A stretch of 23,457 nucleotides of DNA from Candidatus Woesearchaeota archaeon UBA153 (GCA_002503705.1 DASH01000086.1:1-23457), one strand, 5' to 3'. Counted from the stretch's first letter, positions 1 through 5,943 are shown. The notes: generated from the letters alone by a model not told the origin. Program-made: numbers and translations.

Positions 1-20
1 TTCTCAAAGAGGTGTCAAAC

Positions 21-59
21 ATGAGATTTAAGAAGACGGACCTTGCGGAGGTGTCATGA
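21..59 (+). CDS. 12-codon leader ORF before the DUF2283 gene
   Basis: A tiny ORF encodes MRFKKTDLAEVS. It has its own ribosome binding site (GAGGTG at 9-14, six bases before the ATG), and its TGA (57-59) overlaps the start codons of the next gene. That arrangement would allow translational coupling. It could instead be the N-terminal scrap of an older gene. The peptide resembles no family I know, and only the signal spacing supports translation. Confidence 0.35.
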   Translation: MRFKKTDLAEVS

Positions 60-406
60 TGCGATGCGATTGGGACTATGATGATGCGGAGGACAGCCTG
101 TTCCTCTCTCTCGGGAAGTCGAGCGAGAGCGTCGAGCTGCGCGAAGGGGTCATCCTCGACCTCGACAAGGCCGGCAAGGTCGTCGGCCTGGAACTCTTCG
201 ACGCTTCTCGTTTGTTCCGCGCGCTCGGGAGCGGCGGCGTGACGAAGAAAGACCTGAAAACGCTTTCCGAGGTGAGCGTCTCGTTCACGCGTTGGCGCCA
301 CTATTTCGTCATCGAGCTCGAGCTGCGCGGCGCGCGTCAACTCAAAGAGAAACTCACGATACCCGCCGCGGACGGGCAGAGCGAACTCCTGGCCGCAGTG
401 GCGTGA
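59..406 (+). CDS. DUF2283 family protein
   Basis: This is a small soluble protein of about 115 residues. The first 55 residues match the DUF2283 pattern: a YDDAEDSLFLSL strand, an acidic stretch, then REGVILDLDKAGKVVGLELFDAS. Family members are short beta-rich proteins of unknown function, often found near toxin-antitoxin or mobile genes. The C-terminal 60 residues (FTRWRHYFVIELEL and onward) go beyond the usual domain and I do not recognise them. Two ATGs lie at 56 and 59; GGAGGTG at 47-53 fits the second better (five-base spacer). It converges on the reverse transcriptase gene with only 16 bases between stop codons, so it is probably a neighbour of the retroelement rather than part of it. 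Confidence 0.7.
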   Translation: MRCDWDYDDAEDSLFLSLGKSSESVELREGVILDLDKAGKVVGLELFDASRLFRALGSGGVTKKDLKTLSEVSVSFTRWRHYFVIELELRGARQLKEKLTIPAADGQSELLAAVA

Positions 407-422
407 ACGTTTCTTGAGAGCA

Positions 423-1490
423 TCATGCTGAACTGTCCGGTCTTTCTTTGAAGCGGTCCTCGAGCCGTTCTCTCAAGCGGTAGGTGTTCGCGCGCTTGGC
501 GTACGCGCTCCACCCGTTCCAGGAAGCGGCCGCTCTCATTTGCGATTCGTCGCCTTCGACGTCGGTTGACGCTTCCAGCTTTCGCTTCATCTTCCGGACG
601 CTCCGCTCCCGGACGAGCTTATGATGGTAGAAGATGCGGTAGCCGAGGAACGTGACGCCCGTCCGCAACGGGATGACGGCGCTCTTCTCAGGATGGAGTT
701 CCAGGAGCAGACGTTCCTTGAGGAACCCGTCGATGGTCGTCTTGAGCTTCCCGAGTCGTTCACGCGACTCGTCGAGAATCAGGAAATCGTCGACGTATCG
801 GATATAGTGCCGCGCTTTCAGACCGTGCTTGACGAACCAATCAAGCTTGTCGAGATAGACGTTCGCGAAGAATTGGCTCGTCCAGTTGCCGAGCGGCATC
901 CCCTTGCCCGGGGTGCCGTTATCGTGGTTCTCCAGAATCGTTTTAGCGAGCGCGAGGACGTCCTCATCCTTGACTCGTTCGCGGAGGATGGCGAGGAGCG
1001 TCTCATGGTCGACCGTGTCGAAGTACTGCTTGACGTCACACTTGAGTGCGTACCCGATGACGTCGTTCGCATTCCGCGCTCCGCTTCTCGTCCGGCCGTT
1101 CCTTGTGGCACGGCGTTTGAACGCGTCGAAGCGCCGGAGCGCAGGCAGGGTTCCGCGTCCTTTCCGGCTCGCGTAGCTGTCGTTGATGAATCGTGGCTCG
1201 AAGATCGGCTGGAGGATGTTGACGAGGGCGTGGTGGACGATGCGGTCGCGGAAGGCGCTCACGCTGATGACGCGCGTCTTCGGGTCGCGCAGAACGAATC
1301 TTCTCAACGGGACTGGTCGGTACGTCTTCGTCTTGAGCTGGTGGCGGAGGAGCGCGAGCTCCAGCGGCCAGCGCTTCACGAATGTCCTCACAGAAGGCCT
1401 GTTCGTCTTTCCCCGCTTCGCTCGCTCGTACGCGAGGACGAGGTTCTCCCACGAGCAGAGCCGACTCCAGAGCCGCGTATACGTCTTCAT
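423..1490 (-). CDS. DGR-type reverse transcriptase
   Basis: This RNA-directed DNA polymerase should copy the nearby template repeat into adenine-mutagenised cDNA for transfer into the variable gene. It has 355 residues, the usual compact size of DGR reverse transcriptases, with no maturase or endonuclease domain. Visible motifs are FRDRIVHHAL with the SYASRKGRGT stretch (motifs 1-2), motif A KCDVKQYFDTVDH (first Asp at about 152), GNWTSQFFANVYL at about 201 (DGR and related enzymes have an xGNxTSQ motif where group II enzymes have QG), catalytic YVDD at 232-235, and FLGYRIFYHHKL near the thumb. The SWENLVLAYERAKRGK N-terminus is also typical. An in-frame TGA lies just upstream of the ATG at 1490, so no longer start exists. 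No clear Shine-Dalgarno site precedes it. It lies 221 bases downstream of the TR and is probably co-transcribed with it. Confidence 0.95.
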   Translation of the reverse strand: MKTYTRLWSRLCSWENLVLAYERAKRGKTNRPSVRTFVKRWPLELALLRHQLKTKTYRPVPLRRFVLRDPKTRVISVSAFRDRIVHHALVNILQPIFEPRFINDSYASRKGRGTLPALRRFDAFKRRATRNGRTRSGARNANDVIGYALKCDVKQYFDTVDHETLLAILRERVKDEDVLALAKTILENHDNGTPGKGMPLGNWTSQFFANVYLDKLDWFVKHGLKARHYIRYVDDFLILDESRERLGKLKTTIDGFLKERLLLELHPEKSAVIPLRTGVTFLGYRIFYHHKLVRERSVRKMKRKLEASTDVEGDESQMRAAASWNGWSAYAKRANTYRLRERLEDRFKERPDSSA

Positions 1491-1522
1491 CTTCGGTCGT
1501 TCCGGCTTTCAAGCCGTCGTTC

Positions 1523-1647
1523 GCTGGCGCGGTACGGATTTCCTCGCGCGTCATCGTCCCATCTCCGTTGTCAGTTCTCGTCAAAGTTCTCGTAAGTACG
1601 TGCGTACGACGATTCCGTACGACGACAATGACTTTTTCCGCGCCAGC
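1523..1647. repeat. Inverted-repeat element, copy A (inside the DGR)
   Basis: A 125-bp segment is bounded by perfect 10-bp inverted ends, GCTGGCGCGG and CCGCGCCAGC. A shorter relative lies at 15097-15183. The two share the ends, the adjoining ACGGATTT(C/T)CTCG block, an internal TTCTCG(T/C)(A/G)AGTACGT block, the AACGACGA-like stretch, ACTTTT(T)(C/G)CCGCGCCAGC, and GACCGG just outside. The centres differ in length and sequence. It sits between the TR and the reverse transcriptase start, and a minus-strand ORF crossing it is probably incidental. It could be a miniature mobile element or a structured RNA motif. Confidence 0.6.
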
Positions 1648-1711
1648 CTTGACCGGACTTTCCGGAGAGGTAAGCAAAGCATGAGAAGAGAATGTCCCCT
1701 CCCTCCGTGGT

Positions 1712-1804
1712 CATTCGCAAGAGCAGGCCTGTGGTTGTCGAGGTTGTCGTTCGGGTTCAGGTTGAACCTGTCGTCGTTGTTGTCGTCGGACGCCCAGCCG
1801 CACC
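1712..1804 (-). repeat. DGR template repeat (TR)
   Basis: This 93-bp segment aligns without gaps to 2030-2122 (offset 318). On the coding strand it would read C-G-W-A-S-D-D-N-N-D-D-R-F-N-L-N-P-N-D-N, then L-D-N-H-R-P-A-L-A-N. It is rich in AAC and GAC codons, as known TRs are, because AAY codons give the widest range of replacements when adenines are randomised. All 16 differences from the VR fall on adenines of this strand (plus-strand T at 1714, 1715, 1732, 1735, 1736, 1747, 1750, 1756, 1757, 1762, 1763, 1771, 1774, 1777, 1778 and 1786). It is noncoding in function and lies between the variable gene and the reverse transcriptase. The T at 1711 against G at 2029 may be a seventeenth adenine change at the boundary. 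Confidence 0.95.
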
Positions 1805-1830
1805 CAGTAGCCCCTCCACCGTAACGTGCT

Positions 1831-2025
1831 TCACTGCCGCTTCACGACGTTCGCCAGCGTCACGAGGGACGCGGGGTACTTGCTGTCGCGGCTGTATTTC
1901 ATGGCGTGGGAATCGCTGATTCTCGCGTCGTGATGGCGGGACGTGTGACCCCGGATGCCGACGAAGTTGGTACAGTCGGCCGGAGGGGAGCTTAACGTTG
2001 ACCTTGGTTTCCTGTGGAAATTTTT
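1831..2025 (-). pseudogene. Decayed or frameshifted coding remnant between VR and TR
   Basis: Downstream of the variable gene's stop, the minus strand keeps strong third-position GC bias in two successive frames. One frame reads ETKVNVKLPSGRLY at about 2016-1972. The other reads from about CTNFVGIRGHTS to ASLVTLANVVKRQ, with TGA at 1831-1833. Neither has a good start for its whole length; the only ATG in the second frame gives 23 residues (MKYSRDSKYP onward). This suggests a broken small gene with one frameshift. It lies where many DGRs carry their accessory gene (avd in Bordetella phage BPP-1), but I cannot see Avd similarity. It may instead be the former C-terminus of the target protein. 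Confidence 0.35.
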
Positions 2026-3023
2026 TGCGCACCCGCAAGAGCAGGCCTGCGGAAGTCGAGGTTGCCGCTCGGGCCCAGGACGAACCTGACGACGCCGTTG
2101 TCGCCGGACGCCCAGCCGCACCGGTACTCCTCGCCCTTCTTCGGCAAACCGACCCACGTCACGACACGGCGCAAATCGCCATCGCCGTGACGCGAAGCGG
2201 CGTACTGGTTGCTCGCGCCCCACGTCTCGGAACGGGAGCCGAGCGCCGCCTGGACGAACGATGCATACTCGCCAGCCACCGCGGTCTGCTTCCCGAGATA
2301 CGTCTCGGCCTGCCGCGGCGCGAGCTCGACAATCTGCCACGAATCCTGGCTTCGCTTCCGTATCGGCAGTTCGCCCTCGATGATCGAGACAGAACCATCA
2401 AGGTTCACGTGCGACGCCTTGAAATAGCCCGGTTTGAAGAGGAACTCGCTCGGCGCGCGAAGCCAGCTCGGCTCCCAGACGCCGCGAGCGAAGGCGAGGA
2501 ACTTGCCAGTCCCCTCTTGCGATTTCAGGTCTGCGCGAGCGTCATAGATGACATCCATGACGCCTTGCTGGAGGATGCTGTTCAAGCCGCGGACAGCGCC
2601 AGGCGCCGCCTGCCGCTGCGCGTATGCCATGACTTGGTCGTGGTTCCGCTCCGGCTCCAGCTTCTTCCCGATGAGGACGTCCACGCGCTTGCTCGCGTCA
2701 CGAGCGTCGCACGCCACGTTCGGGAACAGCCACGACTCTTCCTCGGCAGTGACGGACGGGAGCAACTGGTTGGCGATAGCAGTCAGGGCTGCAGGATTAT
2801 CGGCGAACGCAAACTCGAGAGCGGGTTGCAAGAACTGATGAGCATACGCCGTCAAGATGGCAGGTTCGTCCGTCAACGTCGGTTCTTCCCCTTCAGCGTC
2901 GATACGAACGTACGGCATGAACTTCTTCTCTTTCGGATTGAAGATGGGCACGATACCGGGCGCGCCGCTGTTCATCGCTTCGATCAAGATTTTCTGGATA
3001 GTCGTATCGATTGTATCCGCCAT
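1992..3023 (-). CDS. DGR variable (target) protein
   Basis: This 343-residue protein is diversified by the retroelement. Residues 302-331 (CGWASGDNG to RPALAG) are encoded by the VR, and the stop lies 35 bases beyond it. The variable segment at the extreme C-terminus and its GCGWAS-to-FRRPAL framing fit the C-type-lectin-like fold of known DGR targets, in which the varied side chains form a binding face; that fold is inferred. The N-terminal 170 residues (MADTIDTTIQKILIEAMNSG onward) are not recognised. There is no signal peptide or membrane segment, so the protein is probably cytoplasmic or exported by an unusual route. The ATG at 3023 is preceded by GAAGGTGAT with a five-base spacer and a TATA box at 3079-3086. 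Relative to the TR, eleven residues are changed. Confidence 0.9.
   Translation of the reverse strand: MADTIDTTIQKILIEAMNSGAPGIVPIFNPKEKKFMPYVRIDAEGEEPTLTDEPAILTAYAHQFLQPALEFAFADNPAALTAIANQLLPSVTAEEESWLFPNVACDARDASKRVDVLIGKKLEPERNHDQVMAYAQRQAAPGAVRGLNSILQQGVMDVIYDARADLKSQEGTGKFLAFARGVWEPSWLRAPSEFLFKPGYFKASHVNLDGSVSIIEGELPIRKRSQDSWQIVELAPRQAETYLGKQTAVAGEYASFVQAALGSRSETWGASNQYAASRHGDGDLRRVVTWVGLPKKGEEYRCGWASGDNGVVRFVLGPSGNLDFRRPALAGAQKISTGNQGQR
2008..2020 (-). other. Small hairpin just downstream of the VR
   Basis: The minus strand reads TTTCC-ACA-GGAAA, a 5-bp stem with a three-base loop, 9 bases beyond the VR end. Some DGRs need a hairpin or cruciform a few bases after the VR for efficient homing. 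This one is shorter than the known 7-10 bp stems, so the role is tentative. Confidence 0.35.
2030..2122 (-). repeat. DGR variable repeat (VR)
   Basis: This is the diversified copy of the TR at the 3' end of the target gene. 77 of 93 positions match the TR, and the 16 mismatches are all at TR adenines (11 become G and 5 become T when read on the coding strand). Encoded changes relative to the TR are D to G, N to G, D to V twice, N to V, N to G, N to S, D to G, N to F, H to R and N to G. A 16-bp block near the 3' end (plus strand 2034-2049, TR 1716-1731) is unchanged and GC-rich, and is the best candidate for the initiation-of-mutagenic-homing region. Confidence 0.95.
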
Positions 3024-3078
3024 GAAACATCACCTTCAAAGTGTGACTCTTTCTTTGGTGGACGTGAAGAAAGAGTGA

Positions 3079-3087
3079 TTTATAAAG
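3079..3087 (-). promoter_or_regulatory. TATA box for the DGR target gene
   Basis: The minus strand reads CTTTATAAA about 60 bases before the ATG at 3023, which predicts a start site near 3056 and a leader of about 33 bases with a good ribosome binding site. Confidence 0.6.
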
Positions 3088-3249
3088 ATTACTCTTTTTA
3101 CTACTCAAGAGTTTTAATATTTCTCCCCGTGTGTTGTTTTTATTGGCGCAGGTATGGGTGCTGTACGCTCTTTTCTCGTTCTTTTCCGGCTTCCAGGGTG
3201 GTTTTCTCCCGTCCGGAGCGTTCATTTCCCAGTCCTCTCTCCCTCGTCA

Positions 3250-3267
3250 GTATACATAAAGGTATAC
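3250..3267. promoter_or_regulatory. Paired GTATAC palindromes upstream of ftsZ
   Basis: GTATAC occurs twice, separated by ATAAAG (12-bp period), and ends 12 bases before the ftsZ TATA box. The repeat and its position suggest an operator for a dimeric regulator. There is no direct evidence of binding. Confidence 0.3.
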
Positions 3268-3278
3268 GAATAGAAAGA

Positions 3279-3287
3279 TTTATATAT
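3279..3287 (+). promoter_or_regulatory. TATA box for the ftsZ operon
   Basis: TTTATATAT predicts a start near 3309 and a leader of about 97 bases before the ATG at 3406. This is much longer than most leaders in this window. Confidence 0.55.
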
Positions 3288-3312
3288 TAGTATCTGCTTA
3301 AAAATCACACCG

Positions 3313-3359
3313 GAGGATTACAACTATCCTCATCGTTGCGACAAAGGGCCGATTGCCCT
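3313..3359 (+). promoter_or_regulatory. Two hairpins in the ftsZ leader
   Basis: GAGGAT (3313-3318) pairs with ATCCTC (3326-3331), burying a Shine-Dalgarno-like GGAGGA. AGGGC (3345-3349) pairs with GCCCT (3355-3359). Both lie in the predicted 5' UTR. The first could sequester a ribosome-binding sequence, but no start codon sits at the right distance after it. Confidence 0.35.
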
Positions 3360-3405
3360 CGAGAAAAGAGACAACTCAAAACACGAAAGAACGAAGGTGA
3401 ACTGT

Positions 3406-4446
3406 ATGGCGTACAACACGAAGGACGACGACTTCGTCGTGGGACAAGCGAACATCAAAGTATTCGGTTGCGGCGGCGCGGGCAGCAACATGACGAACTG
3501 GCTCTACACCAAGGGCGTCAAGGGCGCGGAGATCATCGCGTGCAACACCGACAAGCAACACCTCGACGTCACGAACGCGGACAAGAAAATCCTCATCGGC
3601 CGCAACGTCACGCGCGGCCTCGGCGCCGGCGGCTACCCGGAAAAGGGCGCGGAAGCGGCGAAGGAAACGATCCAAGATCTCAAGAACGCCTTGCAGCGCA
3701 CCGACATGTGCTTCGTCTGCGCGGGCATGGGCGGCGGCACCGGTACCGGCAGTGCGCCGATCGTCGCGCACGCGGCGAAAGAGGCGGGCGCGATCGTCAT
3801 CGGCACGGTCACGATGCCGTTCAAAATCGAAAGAGCGAGAGTCGACAAGGCGGAGTTCGGCCTCCAACTCCTCAGAAAAGAGTGCGACACGGTCGTCGTC
3901 GTCGACAACAACCGCCTCGTGCAGATTGCCGGCAACTTGCCGGTGACGCAGGCCTTCGCGGTCGCGAACGAACTCGTGGCCACGATGATCAAGGGCATCG
4001 TCGAGATCATCGCCGTCCCGAGCCTGGTCAACCTGGACTACGCGGACGTCAAGGCCGTCATGACGAACGGCGGCGTCGCCGCTATCGGCGTCGGGAGCAG
4101 CGACACGAACAACCGCGTCGAAGAGGCGGTGAAGGGCGCGCTCGCCAACCCCTTGCTCGAGATCACGTACACGGGCGCGACCGGCGCGATCATCCACGTC
4201 ACCGGCGGCCCGGACATGACCCTCGACGAGGTCGCGCACGCGGGCGAGCTCGTCACGGAAGAGATGGACGCTGACGCGAACGTCATCTGGGGCGCGCGAG
4301 TCGATGAGAACATGAAGGGGAAGATCACCGTCATGACGATCGTCACCGGCGTCAAGAGCCCGTGGGTCCTCGGGAAGGACCAGGAACGCGGCGCGGCGAA
4401 GCAACGAAAGGCGCTGAGCAACTCGCTCGGCATCGATCTGTTCTAA
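3406..4446 (+). CDS. ftsZ: Cell division GTPase FtsZ
   Basis: This tubulin-family GTPase polymerises at the division site. The protein has 346 residues. An N-terminal GCGGAGSNMTNWL loop, NTDKQHL, and the tubulin signature GMGGGTGTGSAP at about residue 107 bind GTP. The T7 loop NLDYADVKAVM at about 209-219 keeps the two catalytic acidic residues, so assembly-dependent GTP hydrolysis should be intact; this marks it as FtsZ rather than the divergent CetZ. There is no long C-terminal linker; the protein ends in SNSLGIDLF, which may serve as the partner-binding tail. I chose the ATG at 3406 over a GTG at 3397 because GAAGGTGA lies five bases before it. It leads an operon with the next two genes, whose products are therefore candidate FtsZ partners. 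Confidence 0.93.
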   Translation: MAYNTKDDDFVVGQANIKVFGCGGAGSNMTNWLYTKGVKGAEIIACNTDKQHLDVTNADKKILIGRNVTRGLGAGGYPEKGAEAAKETIQDLKNALQRTDMCFVCAGMGGGTGTGSAPIVAHAAKEAGAIVIGTVTMPFKIERARVDKAEFGLQLLRKECDTVVVVDNNRLVQIAGNLPVTQAFAVANELVATMIKGIVEIIAVPSLVNLDYADVKAVMTNGGVAAIGVGSSDTNNRVEEAVKGALANPLLEITYTGATGAIIHVTGGPDMTLDEVAHAGELVTEEMDADANVIWGARVDENMKGKITVMTIVTGVKSPWVLGKDQERGAAKQRKALSNSLGIDLF

Positions 4447-4469
4447 AGAAAAACACCGAGGTGAAGAAC

Positions 4470-5207
4470 ATGGCAGACACGGTCATTATCCAAAAGATGG
4501 TCAACACCATCGTGGAAGAGAACAAAGAGGCGTTCGCGCCGAAAGACGCGTACGCCGACACGATCAAACGCTTAGTGCCGCTCGTCATGACGCGCGGCCT
4601 CGACGGGGTCAACCTGAGCATGCTGAACCCGGAGACGAAGAGCAAGCTCTTGAACTACGTCGGCGACGAGTACTTCCGCCGCGGCAAGATCGAGGAGGCG
4701 TCGAAGGCGTTCGTCCTCGGCGGCAACCGCTCAAAGCTCGCAGAGATCGGCGCGCACTTCGAAACGCTCTTGCAGTACGACAAGGCGGTCGACTGCTACA
4801 AGCTCGCCGGCGACGAAGGCAAGCTGCTCGCGCTCGGCAAGCGCTGTCTCGAACGCCACCACCTGGCGGACGCGATGCACGCGTTCAAGCTCGTCGGGAA
4901 CAAGGAGGAGCTCGAGAAGGTCGGCGACGAGTGCATGACGACGCAGAAGTACGAGGTCGCCATCCAGGTCTTCACGGACATCGAGAAGACGGAGAAGCTC
5001 GTCGCTGTCGGCGATTATTGCCTGCGTGACCGTGATTACGAGAACGCGCTGCACGCGTACACGGGCGCGAAGGCGACGGAACGCTTGAACGCGCTCGGCG
5101 ACATCTGCACGCAGTTCAATCTCCTCTCGCTCGCCCTGCAAGCGTACAACGCGGCGGGAAACGAGACGATGGCGTTGTTCCTGAAAGAGAACTTCCAAGT
5201 CGTGTAA
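4470..5207 (+). CDS. Helical-repeat (TPR-like solenoid) protein in the ftsZ operon
   Basis: The protein has 245 residues. From about residue 60 to the end it is built of consecutive units of roughly 33 residues, each with a pattern like KLxxxGxxxxxxxxYxxAxxxYxxAG; examples are QYDKAVDCYKLAGDEGKLLALG, ADAMHAFKLVGNKEELEKVG, KYEVAIQVFTDIEKTEKLVAVG and DYENALHAYTGAKATERLNALG. This is a TPR- or clathrin-repeat-like alpha-solenoid, a fold that usually binds other proteins. The first 60 residues are charged and helical. There is no signal peptide or membrane segment. The ATG at 4470 has GAGGTGA at 4459-4465, and the gene starts 23 bases after the ftsZ stop, so it is co-transcribed. A role in organising FtsZ is inferred only from context. 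Confidence 0.75.
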   Translation: MADTVIIQKMVNTIVEENKEAFAPKDAYADTIKRLVPLVMTRGLDGVNLSMLNPETKSKLLNYVGDEYFRRGKIEEASKAFVLGGNRSKLAEIGAHFETLLQYDKAVDCYKLAGDEGKLLALGKRCLERHHLADAMHAFKLVGNKEELEKVGDECMTTQKYEVAIQVFTDIEKTEKLVAVGDYCLRDRDYENALHAYTGAKATERLNALGDICTQFNLLSLALQAYNAAGNETMALFLKENFQVV

Positions 5208-5220
5208 GAGGTTGATTCCC

Positions 5221-5700
5221 ATGCTCTTGGAAGACCCCTTCGCCGCGAAACAGTTCGAGCTCTTGCTCGAAGCGAGCACGAGGAAGATCCTCGGCGAGCT
5301 CGCGAAGCTCCACGAGGAGATCGGCGCTCTCAACGAGGAAGTCTCCGCGTTGAAACGCCAACAGCGGACGAGCGCGCCGTCAACCCCCGTGTACGGAGCG
5401 CACCCTTCCGGGCAGAACTCCTCGTTCGGCCCCCAGGCCTACGGTCCGCCGCAAGGGTACGCGTCGCAAGCGCCGTACCCGCAACAGCCGCAATCATACC
5501 CGCAGCAACCAGCGCAGAACCCCGCGTTCAACCAACAGCCGTACGCGCAAGGGTATCCGCAACAGCAGGCGTACCCTGAACCGCTGCCGCAGGCCCGCGA
5601 GCCGGAACGGCCGCCCGTCAACCGTCCCATCGACCGGAACGGCGTCGCCCCGAGCACGGTGAGCATCGAGAAGATGTTCTATTGCGGTAACAAGAAGTGA
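5221..5700 (+). CDS. Coiled-coil protein with P/Q/Y-rich low-complexity tail
   Basis: This 159-residue protein has three parts. Residues 1-48 form a predicted coiled coil (FELLLEASTRKILGELAKLHEEIGAL and onward; long motif abbreviated by position). Residues 50-135 are a low-complexity region rich in Pro, Gln, Tyr and Gly with YPQQP and GYPQQQAYP units, similar in composition to prion-like domains. The last 20 residues (GVAPSTVSIEKMFYCGNKK) look like an ordered, conserved tail. Such composition can support self-association or condensate formation. The start at 5221 has GAGGTTGAT just upstream, and the gene begins 14 bases after the solenoid gene. It is the third gene of the ftsZ operon. The function is unknown; a scaffold role at the division site is a guess from context. 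Confidence 0.7.
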   Translation: MLLEDPFAAKQFELLLEASTRKILGELAKLHEEIGALNEEVSALKRQQRTSAPSTPVYGAHPSGQNSSFGPQAYGPPQGYASQAPYPQQPQSYPQQPAQNPAFNQQPYAQGYPQQQAYPEPLPQAREPERPPVNRPIDRNGVAPSTVSIEKMFYCGNKK

Positions 5701-5768
5701 GCCGGACAGTAAACCTTTTACACTATTGTTTTCAGGAAAGAAATTATATGAAAACTGAGGTTGAGAAT

Positions 5769-5918
5769 ATGGCGAAGAATGTAATTGCAGGAATGAAGAC
5801 AGTCGGTAAAGCTATTAGTGTTGGTAAAGGTGAAGGACGCAGTGTCGATTTTGCAACTCCGAAATCTAGCTCTAAGGGTTATGCGAGTTTCTACGCTTAT
5901 GATCAGGATGAGAGCTAA
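5769..5918 (+). CDS. Small AT-rich orphan protein
   Basis: The ORF encodes 49 residues, MAKNVIAGMKTVGKAISVG followed by KGEGRSVDFATPKSSSKGYASF and an acidic end. GAGGTTGA at 5757-5764 favours this ATG over one at 5748 or an upstream GTG at 5697. Codon use is markedly A/T-rich at third positions (ATTAGTGTTGGTAAAGGT), unlike the GC-rich ftsZ operon before it. That suggests recent acquisition or a different expression class. The N-terminus could form a short amphipathic helix. I do not recognise any family. Confidence 0.5.
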   Translation: MAKNVIAGMKTVGKAISVGKGEGRSVDFATPKSSSKGYASFYAYDQDES

Positions 5919-5943
5919 GAATGAAGTTTAAACGATTTCTTTC

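Noticed and set aside
621..1595. 324-codon plus-strand ORF opposite the reverse transcriptase
   Set aside because: It is antisense to a gene with clear catalytic motifs, and its translation is a low-complexity Arg/Val/Glu mixture typical of GC-rich shadows.
1036..1677. 213-codon minus-strand ORF starting MLTSPESPVK and overlapping the reverse transcriptase
   Set aside because: Most of it is an out-of-frame shadow of the reverse transcriptase gene with Pro/Arg-rich nonsense, and its upstream part crosses the inverted-repeat element. The AGAxKVxVVV similarity with copy B shows it follows the repeat, not a protein family.
1990..2040. Programmed frameshift at the A6 run after the VR extending the target protein
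   Set aside because: A shift there would reach the next frames, but neither frame continues cleanly, the downstream coding signal changes frame again, and the 0-frame stop follows within 10 codons. A decayed gene is simpler.
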